From Anas platyrhynchos (Eukaryota > Chordata > Aves > Anseriformes > Anatidae), in the NCBI RefSeq assembly GCF_047663525.1, contig NC_092601.1, positions 19,057,501-19,121,500 of the forward strand: a stretch of DNA of 64,000 nucleotides, in the 5' to 3' direction. Below, one piece after another: positions 1-9,370 of the stretch. The translations under genes and the position numbers were made by a program. Below the pieces are notes generated by a model. It did not search any database, was not told the DNA's origin, and saw nothing but the letters and a program-made list of their open reading frames with translations. Each line of letters begins with the position of its first letter. The stretch's first letter is position 1.

Positions 1-1081
1 CCTTTATGCAGTGGGGAGGTGTAAGGGAGTTGGTATAGGATCAAAGTCAGCTTTTGAAGCTGCCGGTGGATCACTGGACACCCTTGCCATCAAGGTCTGT
101 CTGTGCCAATGCTGTCTTTAAGGTTTTAAAGCCCTTTGGTGTTAACGCAGTAACGCAGAGCCAGTGCCATACGACCAGCAGCAGAATGACATGGGGTGGT
201 TTTTGAAGGGGGTGCCCTGGCAAGGAGCGTGGGCTTCAAGTGCTTGGTGAGCAACGGAAAGGAAAGGCTTTCTCTCCATTTCTCGGGGAACTCTTAGACC
301 CATGCATGCCCCTGTGCAGGCAGTGCTGTGGGCTTCTCACACGTACTACCTTCTGCAGGCTGCCCAGGAAAGCAAGCCAGCTGGTCTTCAAACAGGTGCT
401 AGCGTTTTGGCTACCTACAGCTCACACCATGGGAGGAATTGCATCCTGCATGTTGGCAGAAAACCCTAGACCGATGATGACAACAACAAAATAAACAAAA
501 CAAAACTGAAAAGAAAAACAAACCACCATGTGAAGAAAAAAAAAAATAAAAGTAAAACCTTGAACCGAGGAATGACTGTGATAAAGAGGTTTTATATTCC
601 TGGGGGCTGGCCTATCAGCTTTTATTGCCCCTTCTTTCTTTTTTTTTTTTTTTAACAATGCAAATCCAATCCGTTTTTTAGAGCCTCCCAGCCGCTGCCT
701 CCCCATTCAGGGCAGGGGGAGCCTTCCAGCAGCTCGGACAGCGCGGTGCTCCCCCGGCACCCCACCAGGGCTGTGCTGGCGTCCGGCACTCCCAGCTTCG
801 AGCTCTCGCAGGGTGAGTGTCCCCCGGGGGCAACGCGGGCATCTCCTCCCTCCGAGCTGTTTGCACTGACCCGGTGTGGAAGCCTTGCTCAGCACCTGTG
901 CCATCAGCCTCTATCTCCCCTCGGCTGTGCCCGGCACACCCGAGGAGCAGAGTCTGGTGCTTCCAGCACACGTTGCCCCTCGAGGACCCACGTGGGCAGC
1001 CGGGTTCTCCAGTCCCTGGGCAGGTCCCTGATTGTGCCCGAGGGACCGGCTGCCACCAGGACTCTGCTTGCTCTCTTCCAG
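1..1081. other. Upstream flank of AQP8
   Basis: No coding exon is recognisable here. The first half is of mixed composition. An A-rich low-complexity tract (about 486-562) contains two AATAAA strings on the + strand, and a pyrimidine/T run (about 629-653) follows. A CCAAT string lies at 666-670. From about 680 the DNA becomes GC-rich and runs into the first AQP8 coding exon. The AATAAA strings could mark the 3' end of an unseen upstream gene, but no coding sequence supports that. The AQP8 promoter is probably inside this flank. Confidence 0.5.
690..812 (+). other. AQP8: Possible AQP8 non-coding leader exon
   Basis: A good splice donor (AGG followed by GTGAGT) has its GT at 813-814. The first AQP8 coding exon is preceded by a pyrimidine tract and an AG at 1080-1081, only eight bases before the start codon. 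Together these suggest that a 5' untranslated exon ends at 812 and splices to 1082 across a 269-base intron. The left border (about 690) is a guess, placed after the CCAAT string at 666-670. A second possibility is that transcription simply begins within 813-1081 and the AG is not used. Confidence 0.3.
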
Positions 1082-1089
1082 CTCCCCTC

Positions 1090-1346
1090 ATGGCCGCTGC
1101 CGAGAGCAGTTTCTCCTCCATGAAGGAGGTGATGGTGGACGTCGACAGCAAGCAGCAGCGTGCGAAGCCCCACTGGTACGAGCGCTACGTCCAGCCCTGC
1201 GTGGCCGAGCTGCTGGGCAGTGCGCTCTTCATCTTCATCGGCTGCCTCTCCGTGGTGGAGGATGCCGGCGGCACGGGGCGACTGCAGCCCGCCCTGGCCC
1301 ACGGGCTGGCCCTGGGGCTCACCATCGCCATCCTGGGGAACATCAG
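1090..1346 (+). CDS. AQP8: AQP8 coding exon 1
   Basis: Encodes residues 1-85 and two bases of Ser86: a variable, charged N-terminal tail (1-27), the family block [10 protein letters not shown], helix 1 ([18 protein letters not shown]) and helix 2 ([20 protein letters not shown]). It ends with AACATCAG before GTAAGG. The variable tail carries no signal peptide. The acceptor AG is at 1080-1081, so the exon itself likely starts at 1082 with eight untranslated bases. Confidence 0.95.
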
Positions 1347-4300
1347 GTAAGGGGCTGGGGTCCTCCTGCTGCTGCGCCCACTGGGACCCCTCATGTGGGC
1401 AGAGGGAGATGCCCGCTTCCATCGTGCCCCCTGGTTAACAGCAATGACTGTTCGGGTGGTGGGTGGTGGTTTAATGCCTGGGGTCTGGGGAAGGTGGTTT
1501 GTCTTCTGGTTGCAACGTTTTGGTTTTAGCCCTTCTTAACAGATAATAAAAAAAGAGAAAGCTGAATCAAAAGTATCTCTTGGGAAAGCTTAGGCATTTC
1601 CTTTTAAAAGGATGTCAGGATGAAGCATTTTGACCCAAGTATGCTATTCCCCTGGGTATTTTCAGGTGAAATACCTGTATTACATTTACAAATGGTTTTC
1701 ATTCCTCTAAAGCAACATTTAGACAAACCTGCTCGTAGAAAAAGGTGTAGTTTGACTCCAAGATAGAGCTTTATCCTGAATGGAGAAGCTGAAACGGTCC
1801 CTGTGGAATTTCGCTCCCTTCTCTCTGTGTTTCCCAGCCAGATCCTTGCAGCTCAGGGACGGGGGGCCCCGGGGCTGCCCCCGCTGGGTGCAGGTGCTGG
1901 GAAGCCTCCCCCAGGTTAGGGAGCTTTGCTCATCAAGGCTTGTGTGCGACCCAAGGGACAGTGTCGTACCAGCACCTGCTTAGGATGGAATCGCACCCCA
2001 AGGTGAAATTCGTGCAACTGCCACCACAGGAGCTGGGGGTGCATGTCCCAGAGGAGCCCAGCAGCTCCCCGGGCACCCCCAGCCCCCTCACAGCCCTGCT
2101 GCAGCCAGGGGAACAGCACCGAGTGCTGTGCCATGAAGAGGTGCCCCAAGGCTCCCCCTCTGCTCCCCACCGATGGGACAGGGACCAGCATGGGAAGGGC
2201 AGCTCCTAGCAGTTATCTCTGCTGGCTTTGGACGTGTGCTCTTGGTAGGACAGGCTGCAGCCCCTGCAGTGGGTTATGGGGTAACTGGTGTCACTGGTTG
2301 TGGCTGTCCCTGCTGCTCCCCCTCTCGCAGGGGCCAGGGAGCAGAGGCGAGCAGCCTGGCTGTCCCCATCCATCCATGCTGGTGGGATGGGTCTGCTCCA
2401 GCCCCGCTCCGGTCCCGGACAAGTCCCTGCAGCTCTGCAGCTCCCACCCTGCCCGGGGCAGTTCCCAGGCACCCTCCTGCCTGGGACCTTCCTGGCTCAA
2501 CCAGCACAACTTTTTGCTGTCATATGATCAGTCTTTAATTATAGCTGAAGAATAAGACGTAATTATGGCTCCTAGACACTCTGACTCATCGGCTTTACCA
2601 GCAATTATTATTAGGGCTGATTGGTTATGAAACTCGTTCATTAATGCGTGTCCCGTGATAATCTGTTTTAATTAAAAGGTATCTGAGCTTGTCTTGCATG
2701 TGGTCTTCGAGATGAATGATTTGGGCCTGTCAGGAGGCGAGGGTTTGCTGCGGCGTGGGCGAGCCCTGGGCACGGCACTGCCCTGGTGCTGGGGGGCTCA
2801 GCCAGGAGCGCTGGGGTGGCTGCAGGGCGAGGGGGGCATAGGGCCCCCAGGCAGGTGTGAGACCCCAGGGCATCGTTGTTCATCTGATGGATTTTCTGGT
2901 TTCTGAACCCCAGTGAGGAAGGAGGAAGGCTTGTACCATCCCTCAGCCACACGCTGCCAGCAGCAGCCACTGCCTTGGTAGAGGGGCTGGGGCTGCCTGC
3001 GTGCCTCCACGTCCCCCTCCGAGCAGAGGAAATGAGCGCTGGGAGCCCCAGCAGAGCTGCGGTGCCCGTGGGGCCAGGAGGTGGCCGCAGCCCCAGCCTG
3101 GCACGGCGCCTTCCCTGCCCTCTGGCTTCCTGCAGGACGTGTGTCCTGCACGGGGCAAAGTGTCACGGCAGCAGGCGAGAGAGATTCGTATCAGGGCAAA
3201 GGCAAACAGCAGCCAGGCTCTTTGCTTTCCGTGCCTTCGATCTGGGCTGTGCGAGCTGACGCTGAGTGCTGCTGGGGTGCGGGCTGCCAGCCTGGGGAAG
3301 GGTGTTCAGCGGTTCTCAGTGCTGGCACCAGCTCTGCCGTTGCTGTTCCTCTTACTCAGAGCTGCAGGGATGGGTGCCCTGAGGGTGCAAGCAGGAGTCA
3401 CTTTCCTTTGGGAGTCCTTGCCCTCAGAGGAGCTGTTGCAGAGAGCAGGCGGCAGTGCCCTGCCACGCTGTGCCATGCAGCTGAGCAGAGCAGCAGCCCA
3501 GGGCTCGCTGTGTCCCCAGCCTGCAGTGCTGCAAAGCCAGGAGGGCTCCTTCTGCACCCAGCTCCCCCGTGACAGCTCCTGGAAGGACCTGGTGGTCTCC
3601 TGAGAGAGCCCCAAACCCTTTCCTTCAAACTACACAAGGGCATCTCCTGCCCTGCCAGCACATTATGCCTGCAGGGGGCTGTGTATGGAAATGCTGCTTC
3701 TCCAAAGAAGGGAAATGGCCAGATTCTGCTCCCCTGGGTGCACAGCACCTCCTCATGGGAAGGGCTGAAGTGCTGGACCTGATGGGTGGCTGGGGCAAGG
3801 CAGAGCCCGGCTTCGGGGTGAGCCCTGTGCTGAGGCTCCTCTCTCCTTTGCAGCGGAGGTCACTTCAACCCAGCCGTGTCCCTGGGCGTGTGGCTGGTCG
3901 GCGGGCTGAACATCACAATGCTCATCCCCTACTGGATCTCCCAGCTCTGCGGAGGGATAATAGGAGCCAGCCTGACAAAGGTACAGGCGCCGGGGAGGTC
4001 TCCTTAATCATGGGCAAATGCTGGGGTGCAGGGACCACCTTCCTGCTCTGCCAGGGGCAGCCTTGCCTGCCCCAAGCTGATGCACGGCCCAGGGGTCCCC
4101 AGCAGCAGCGCACATGATGGCAAGGGTGAGAGGCACTGCAGGCATTGATTCTCGGTGTAATTCAGAGCATGCAATTTCACAAGGCGACCCAGCATCGCAG
4201 AGGCTTGCTGCATGGGTGCAGGGCTTATCTGTGCTTGGGGCCAGAGCACCTGGCTTCTCCTCCCAAGTCTCCTGAGGTCTGATTCCGCCCTGGGACAGCC

Positions 4301-6296
4301 AGCTTCCCACTGCGGGCTCGGATCCAGCAGAGCCAGCACAGGTGTGGGGGTGCTGCCTCCGCACAGCGCTCTGGGGCTTGGCTAATTAATTCCCCACAGC
4401 TGCTGTTCCCCAGAGGTTCATTATACCGTGTTAATCAGGCACAGAGCAATGCACGGCACCTCTGCAGCTTCAGCGACTTTAATGCGGTGTTTGCCTGCCA
4501 TTTCTGCTTGCTGCACCATTTTGTAACGCTAATTTAATTTGGTGTTGCCCATTTCCAGAGTCTGAGGTGGTCCGCACCGAGCAGCGTGGTGCTGTTTGTG
4601 CACTGCAAAGCTCTGGGAGAGCTTGGCTGGCTCATTATCTCAGGAGACACTAAGAGCCTCCTCTAATGAGTTTATATTTGCCAGGCGCTTAGGGCTGGCT
4701 TTCAGGAGGAAAGTGATGAGATTAGCTCCTCTTTAACCCGGAGCTATGCCCGCCCACGCTGTCCTGACGGTGAGCACATATGTCTGTAAAAGCCCACAAT
4801 ATGGAGCGTGGAGGGCACAAACAGAGTTCCCCCCACCACAGGCCGTGACGACGGACGAGCACTACGCCAACGCCACCGGAGGAGCCTTCAGCGGTGTCGT
4901 GGCCGATGAGCAGATCCCCTCCGTCCTGGTGGGAGAGATCGTCATGACCACGTTCCTGGTGCTCGCGGTCTGCATGGGAGCCGTCAACGAGGAAACCAAG
5001 ACCCCTCTGGCACCCTTCTGCATCGGCCTCACGGTCACGGTCGACATCCTGGCGGGGTGAGCTCGAGAGTCTGCTCCCTGCAGCGGGCGCAGCCCCCTGG
5101 GCAGAGCACAGCCGGTTCTGATCCTGCCTGAAGGTGCCTCGGGCAGGGGCCAGGAGGGGACCCGAGGCTGCAGGGGTGGCGATCCCACAATGGCAAATCA
5201 GACATTTGGCCCTGCTGACACGGGTGTGGGGGGAATTCCTGGGAACACCCCGAAAAGGTGGCGGAGAGGCTGGAGGCTCGTGTCCAGCACGTGGAGCCCT
5301 CTCACCAGACCAATCTCTCCAATTACCTGATAAAAACGAACGGCCGCCCAGGCAGTGTTTACAGTCGGAAGCCCTGAGCAAACAGGAGCAGTTTATCTGG
5401 AGCTGTTGCTCGCTGCTCGCTGTATGTCCTCATGGTTGTTAGAACCGCTGCCAAGCTCAGCCTCGGCGCGGGCAGGCGTTTCGGGCGAGCAGCCTGTGTC
5501 TTATGTCACTGCAATCAGATAACGAGTGCACGCAATTACAAATGTTAATGGGTTGTTTAGTTAAGGCAGTGCCCCCTCTAGCGGGATTCAGAGCTCTTAT
5601 TTAAACACTGCGCAAACCTCGAGTGCAAATATTTATCTGTTGCAGTTTTCTTTAATCTGTAAACGCTATTGTCTCTTCTGCCTGGCTCCCGTACCTACGC
5701 ACAGCACAGAGCTTTCTCTGTGTAAAACCCAGGCTCTGGGTAAGCCCCAAAATAGGCTCAGCACCCTCGCTCGCACCGTGCTGGGTTTTCCCTGTGGGCT
5801 GCAAGCACCAGGAGTGAACGCAGCATGCGGCCACCCCAGGGCTCCCAAGAGGGGCTGGTCCCGGGGCTGCAGCAGGGCAGCGGCTCCTGCCCCGTGTCCT
5901 TGCCTGGAAAAGTGAGCAGACCTGGGGCAGGGCCAGGTGAAGCAGCCGGTTCCTTTCTCTTTCAGGGGTGCCATATCCGGAGCCTGCATGAACCCTGCCA
6001 GAGCCTTCGGGCCGGCTCTGGTAGCAAACTACTGGGACTACCACTGGGTGTACTGGGTAGGGCCCATGCTCGCTGGGCTCCTCGTCGGCGCGCTGGTGAG
6101 GTGCGTGAGGTCTGCCCTTTCCCAACCCAACGTGTCTGACGCTTCGGTCCTCACCTCCTCGTGGGGCTGGGCTGATGCAGTCTCTGTGTTTCGCTGTTGC
6201 AAGCGTGCATGGAAGATGCCAGCCCTGAGTTTCTCTCTTTTACCTCCCCAAAGGCTCCTGATCGGTGACCGGACGACCCGCCTGTTCCTGAAGTGA
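1090..6296 (+). CDS. AQP8: Aquaporin-8, complete coding region in five exons
   Basis: Joined exons 1090-1346, 3854-3980, 4842-5056, 5966-6100 and 6254-6296 give 777 bases, or 258 residues plus stop; the human protein is 261. All borders are GT/AG and the phases agree (2, 0, 2, 2). The product is a six-helix membrane channel of the MIP family. AQP8 proteins pass water, ammonia and hydrogen peroxide in plasma and inner mitochondrial membranes (family knowledge). Both pore NPA boxes are present, at residues 91-93 (after GGHF) and 209-211 (in CMNPAR). His71, Cys207 and Arg212 sit where AQP8 selectivity-filter residues are expected. Cys52 matches the human cysteine reported to gate peroxide transport. 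An N-glycosylation sequon (Asn138-Ala-Thr) lies in the loop before helix 4, as in mammals. Helices are roughly 36-56, 68-84, 108-127, 156-176, 184-200 and 217-244. The protein ends with a short basic tail (RTTRLFLK). Nothing suggests a pseudogene. The start at 1090 is the first ATG after the acceptor; Met11 is an alternative. Confidence 0.96.
1347..3853 (+). other. AQP8: AQP8 intron 1
   Basis: A 2.5-kb intron from GTAAGG to CTCTCCTTTGCAG. It is mostly GC-rich with no recognisable coding exon; the open frames in it have no family resemblance. An AT-rich block at about 2515-2690 differs in texture and is listed separately. Confidence 0.9.
2515..2690. promoter_or_regulatory. AT-rich block in AQP8 intron 1, candidate conserved element
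   Basis: About 175 bases of AT-rich, CpG-poor DNA rich in homeodomain-type TAAT/ATTA cores (for example CAATTATTATTAG and TTTTAATTAAAAGG) lie inside a strongly GC-rich intron. The sharp change of composition and non-repetitive texture resemble vertebrate conserved non-coding elements. No alignment was possible, so this is only a candidate. Confidence 0.3.
3854..3980 (+). CDS. AQP8: AQP8 coding exon 2
   Basis: Acceptor CTCTCCTTTGCAG, donor AAAG|GTACAG. The 127 bases complete Ser86 and encode residues 87-128. They contain the first pore motif, GGHFNPAVS (Asn91-Pro92-Ala93), then helix 3 ([21 protein letters not shown]). The exon ends on a complete codon (Lys128), and the next one starts AVTTDEHY, matching the AVSPEERF-type loop of mammalian AQP8. 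Confidence 0.96.
3981..4841 (+). other. AQP8: AQP8 intron 2
   Basis: An 861-base intron. The section 4370-4700 is more AT-rich, with several TAATT cores and low CpG. No exon or repeat is recognisable. The ATG at 4746 that opens a frame into exon 3 is intronic: the family alignment begins after the AG at 4840-4841. Confidence 0.9.
4842..5056 (+). CDS. AQP8: AQP8 coding exon 3
   Basis: The 215 bases encode residues 129-199 and two bases of Gly200. They cover the extracellular loop with the Asn138 glycosylation sequon, helix 4 ([21 protein letters not shown]), the conserved short loop [11 protein letters not shown] and helix 5 ([13 protein letters not shown]). The donor is GCGGG|GTGAGC with GT at 5057-5058; the reading frame requires this choice of border. 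Confidence 0.95.
5057..5965 (+). other. AQP8: AQP8 intron 3
   Basis: A 909-base intron. The part at about 5500-5660 is AT-rich and includes ATTTAAAC and TTAATGGG-type strings; the rest is GC-rich. The acceptor is TTCCTTTCTCTTTCAG. No exon or repeat is recognised. Confidence 0.9.
5966..6100 (+). CDS. AQP8: AQP8 coding exon 4
   Basis: The 135 bases complete Gly200 and encode residues 201-244 plus two bases of Arg245. They carry the second pore motif, [13 protein letters not shown] (Asn209-Pro210-Ala211, filter Arg212), and helix 6 ([18 protein letters not shown]). The donor is GGTGAG|GTGCGT. Reading on through the donor also stays open as far as 6296, so an intron-4-retained transcript would encode a longer protein that happens to share the same stop. 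Confidence 0.95.
6101..6253 (+). other. AQP8: AQP8 intron 4 (153 bases, open in frame)
   Basis: The intron is short: 153 bases, a multiple of three, with no in-frame stop. Retention would insert 51 residues after helix 6 without changing the C-terminal end. The splice junction is supported because removing it restores the LLVG-x-LVR-LLIGD-type ending of the family. The acceptor is TTTTACCTCCCCAAAG. Confidence 0.9.
6254..6296 (+). CDS. AQP8: AQP8 coding exon 5 and stop
   Basis: The 43 bases finish Arg245 and encode [13 protein letters not shown] and a TGA stop at 6294-6296. This matches the end of mammalian AQP8 (IGDGKTRLILKAR), two residues shorter. Confidence 0.93.
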
Positions 6297-8439
6297 GGCC
6301 AGACACAGGACTGTGCGTGCTGCCTGCTGGTGGGCCACGCTCAGCACGCCCAGCACGAGCCCCTCAGCCCCTCCGCCTCCCCCCGGGCTCCCCCACCAGC
6401 CTGCTGCAGGAAGGCTGCTCCCTCGATGCTGCAGACACTATGGAAAGTGACCCTGTTGGGACGAGCGTGCAGCCGAGACAACCACGCTCCGATTGGCACC
6501 AGGACCATGGCACTGACTGAGCACCTTTTCCCTCCTGCCAGGGCTGCATCTGGGCACCTGCAGCAGCTCCCAGCTCTGCCCACCTTTGCTGCTGCTGCTC
6601 CCAGGGCCCCCTCTGCTCCCCGGGGTGGGCTGGGGGAGCAGCGGGTGGCCAAGCAAGGAGCCTGCTGTAACACCAGTGCGGCAGCAAAAAGCTGAGTGAA
6701 GCAGCAGCACGGCACAGCTCACCAGTGCTGGCATTGAGAGAGTTCTAAATTCTTAATGCCTATTATTTAAGAGGCCTGATGCAGCTCCTGGCTGCGTGCC
6801 TTCACGTGCACCTGATGGGAGCTGCCTGGCCCCAAATGTGGCGAGGTCACCATAAAGCTCTCCTGCTCCTTCAGCATGTCTGCAGCTCCTGTTGCAGCAC
6901 CCCTGCTGTCCCCTGCAGTGTCCCCTCCCTGTCCAGCCCATGGGAGCCCCCTCCCCAGTCTGTGCCGCGGTCAGCTTCCCTCCCTCGCACACATCCTGGG
7001 CTTCTTGCTGCAGAGAGCACCACGGGGAGCTGGTCCCTGCCTGTCCTGCTGCCAGCAGGGCTGCCTGAAGCCAGGCGCTGGTTGCAGGCTCTGCAGCATT
7101 TGCATTAGCTCATGGGCTGTGACAACAGAGCTGCTCCCCCCAGCTGCGTGCCAGGACACCAGCTTTAGTTTTTGGAGGTTTCTTGGCACGCTGAGCCAAA
7201 CAGCATAAAGGGAAATGGGGATGGGAGGAGGGCCCACACCGGCTGCAGGCTGGATTATCGGGAGAAGTGAGGCTTGGTGACAGAGTCCAATTTCTGAGAT
7301 ATGTCGGCATCAGGAGGGCTGGGGGCAAAGAATGAGCCCAAGGCACAGGAGGCTGTGCCCCTGGGGCTGGGGGCGAGGACAGGGGGCTGTGCCGGGAGGG
7401 GAGCCCTGCTGCCACGAGCTGGAGTCAGCATGGGGAGCGTGATGGAGCTGTGTGGGCACGGGGAGAGCAGCCAGCACAGCCAGCTCTACGTCAGGCTGGG
7501 ATCCGTCCCTGCAGCAGCTCTGCCCTGACTCATCGTGCGACTGCAGCCTCCCAGGGGATGGGGGTGTGGGCAGTGACCCTTCCCCGAAGGCTCGGCAGGC
7601 TGTGCTCGGTGATAAAACAGCACGCAAGTGCTCCTGCAAATACTCCCAGGGCACACCTAAAGGTACCTGGGTTTAGTCACTCCTCATTTTGTAACTTTGA
7701 ACAGGGTTAGAGGTTCCTCAGCATGTCTCTAGAAGGCAGGGTGGTACTGGGAAGTTTTAGAAAAGTGACTGAGGGCACAGAGCTTATGGCTTTTCCAGCC
7801 CTTACGAGTGTTGGTGTGAGGTGCCCCCCGTCTGGCCAGGGGAAAGGCGCTGTCCTGGGGCAGGTGTCCCCTGCCCACAGTAGGGCTCTGTGTGGTGCCA
7901 GTCCAGAAATGAGCATCTGTGGTCCTGGGGGCAAACCCCCCTGGGATGGGGTGGGACATGAGCAACAGAGAGAGAAAATTAACAGGGAAGTAACCCAAAG
8001 CAAGTGAGTGTGGGGAGGGAGAGGGGCATGGCGGGGGCTGCCGGGTGACCCGAGGGCAGCCAGAAGGGCAAGAGTGGGCCAGGGCCAGGAGGAAGCAGGC
8101 TGAACTGTGTCTCCGTGGTGCACTGATGTGTGTCCTGCCCTGCCAGCAGCGGTGTGCAGGGCCCTGCCTGCTCGCCCTCCTCCGCCACCCCCAGCTCCCC
8201 AGGAAAGCCCCAGGGTGAAGCCCGTCCTTCTCACCCTGCTGCTCCACAGGGAGGCAGAAAGCTGTCACAGCAGCTGGCACGGCAGGAAGGACATCCCCAG
8301 CTTTCTGATGGCCCCGTGGGGCTGGCAGAGTCCTGCACAATGCCACCTCTCTGCTGTCAGCTCGCTCGCTTTATTCCCAGCCCAGGAAATGACCCACACA
8401 TGTGCACGCACATGCACCAAGATGTATTTTTTCTATTTT
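6297..8439 (+). other. AQP8 3' UTR and downstream flank
   Basis: GC-rich DNA with no coding similarity. No canonical AATAAA occurs between the AQP8 stop and 9211. Weak CATAAA variants lie at 6851-6856 and 7204-7209, either of which could end the transcript. The polyadenylation site therefore cannot be placed. A 10-base string resembling half of a REST site (GGCGCTGTCC, about 7845) has no matching second half. Confidence 0.5.
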
Positions 8440-8690
8440 TAAAAAAGGCAAGGTTGTAGAGAGGCTGCGGCGAGGAAATGCCAGAACGAAAGCATCCTTG
8501 ACTCAGCGCGTGCGTCTGCGTGCGGGGCTGGGCAGGGGGACGTGCACCCGGCGCGGGGCCGCGTGGGCCCAGGTGAGCCGGGGCGAAGGCAGCTGCCGGT
8601 TCAGGAAGGAAAATGATGCAACCCACAGGAGGAGACAAACAGCCTGAAGATGTCACCGGGACGGTTGTCATGGCAACGCTACAAAAAATG
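8440..8690. promoter_or_regulatory. CpG-rich patch with an X-box, candidate promoter or enhancer
   Basis: About 20 CpG dinucleotides fall in 250 bases, set in CpG-poor surroundings. The patch contains an AP-1/MAF-like TGACTCAGC at 8499-8507 and, at its right edge, a near-ideal RFX X-box (8664-8677). This grouping is typical of an unmethylated regulatory element. It lies 2.1 kb after the AQP8 stop, so it could be a distal element of AQP8 or PRKCB, or the promoter of an unrecognised non-coding RNA. Confidence 0.4.
8664..8677. promoter_or_regulatory. RFX X-box (GTTGTCATGGCAAC)
   Basis: An inverted-repeat X-box with two half sites, GTTGTC and its partner GGCAAC, separated by AT. It matches the RFX family consensus GTTGCCATGGCAAC at all but one position. 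RFX proteins drive ciliary and MHC class II genes. Confidence 0.5.
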
Positions 8691-8976
8691 CCAAACCAAA
8701 CAAGGAGCAGAGCCGCTGCTTCCTCCCCAGCAGGACTCCCCAGGGGTGTGGGAGCTGAGGGGCAGTGGGGAGGCACCGCGGGGGTCCTGAGCGGTCCCAG
8801 CCCATTTCTGGGGAGCAGAGCTCTGCCGGAGCGAGGCTGCAGGCCCCTGGGAGCGGCAGGGTGACCACCTTCCCCTTTCGAGAGGAAGCACGGCCCGCAG
8901 CACCCGCAGGAAGCGCATTTATAGCTACAGCTGCCTCTGCGCGGGAGCTGGGGCTGGCGCCACGCTCTACCTCGGC

Positions 8977-9048
8977 TTGGTGCTGCACCCCAAATTGGTG
9001 CTGTGCCCCAAATTGGTGCTGTGCCCCAGCTCGGTGCTGTGCCCCAGC
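8977..9048. repeat. 18-bp minisatellite, four copies
   Basis: Four head-to-tail 18-base units at 8977, 8995, 9013 and 9031, based on TTGGTGCTGTGCCCCAAA. Units 1 and 2 differ at two bases; units 3 and 4 share a CAGC ending. Because 18 is a multiple of three, the array is open on both strands and produces repeat-peptide open frames that are not genes. Confidence 0.85.
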
Positions 9049-9189
9049 TGGGGACCGCTGTCCCATAGGGGCGGTGATGCTGCCAGTCACAGTCCCCAAA
9101 CTCAGACCAGGAGCAGGAGATGGGGTGCCCCATGCACATCCGCGTGTCCTTCCCCATTTTGCCGGTGATGTGTTCAGCACATTCATTTT

Positions 9190-9370
9190 GAATTTGTCAG
9201 GGTGACTTTTAATAAAGCATCTGTAATACACGTTGTTTTTTCCTGAGTATTATTAAAGGGCTTAATTTATGCTAATTAAATACCAATTAACTTCTGAGCA
9301 CTTAATGTGCTTTAAGGACATAAAACACATCTCATTCCCATTCAATTAAATTTGCGTCAGGCCTGGCCAG
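9190..9370. promoter_or_regulatory. AT-rich block, candidate conserved element
   Basis: About 180 bases of AT-rich, CpG-poor sequence dense in TTAAT/ATTAA cores, flanked by GC-rich DNA. It includes an AATAAA at 9211-9216, the first canonical poly(A) hexamer after AQP8. At 2.9 kb beyond the stop it is a distant but possible end for a long AQP8 3' UTR. The texture is that of a conserved non-coding element. Confidence 0.3.

Noticed and set aside
480..560. AATAAA strings as the 3' end of an upstream gene
   Set aside because: They sit in an A-rich low-complexity tract, and no coding sequence precedes them in the window.
5565..5585. CTCF-like string (GTGCCCCCTCTAGCGG)
   Set aside because: The core is interrupted relative to the consensus, with mismatches at key positions; not strong enough to call by eye.
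7845..7854. Half of a REST (RE1) site, GGCGCTGTCC
   Set aside because: The second half (GGTGCTGAA) is not present at any permitted spacing.
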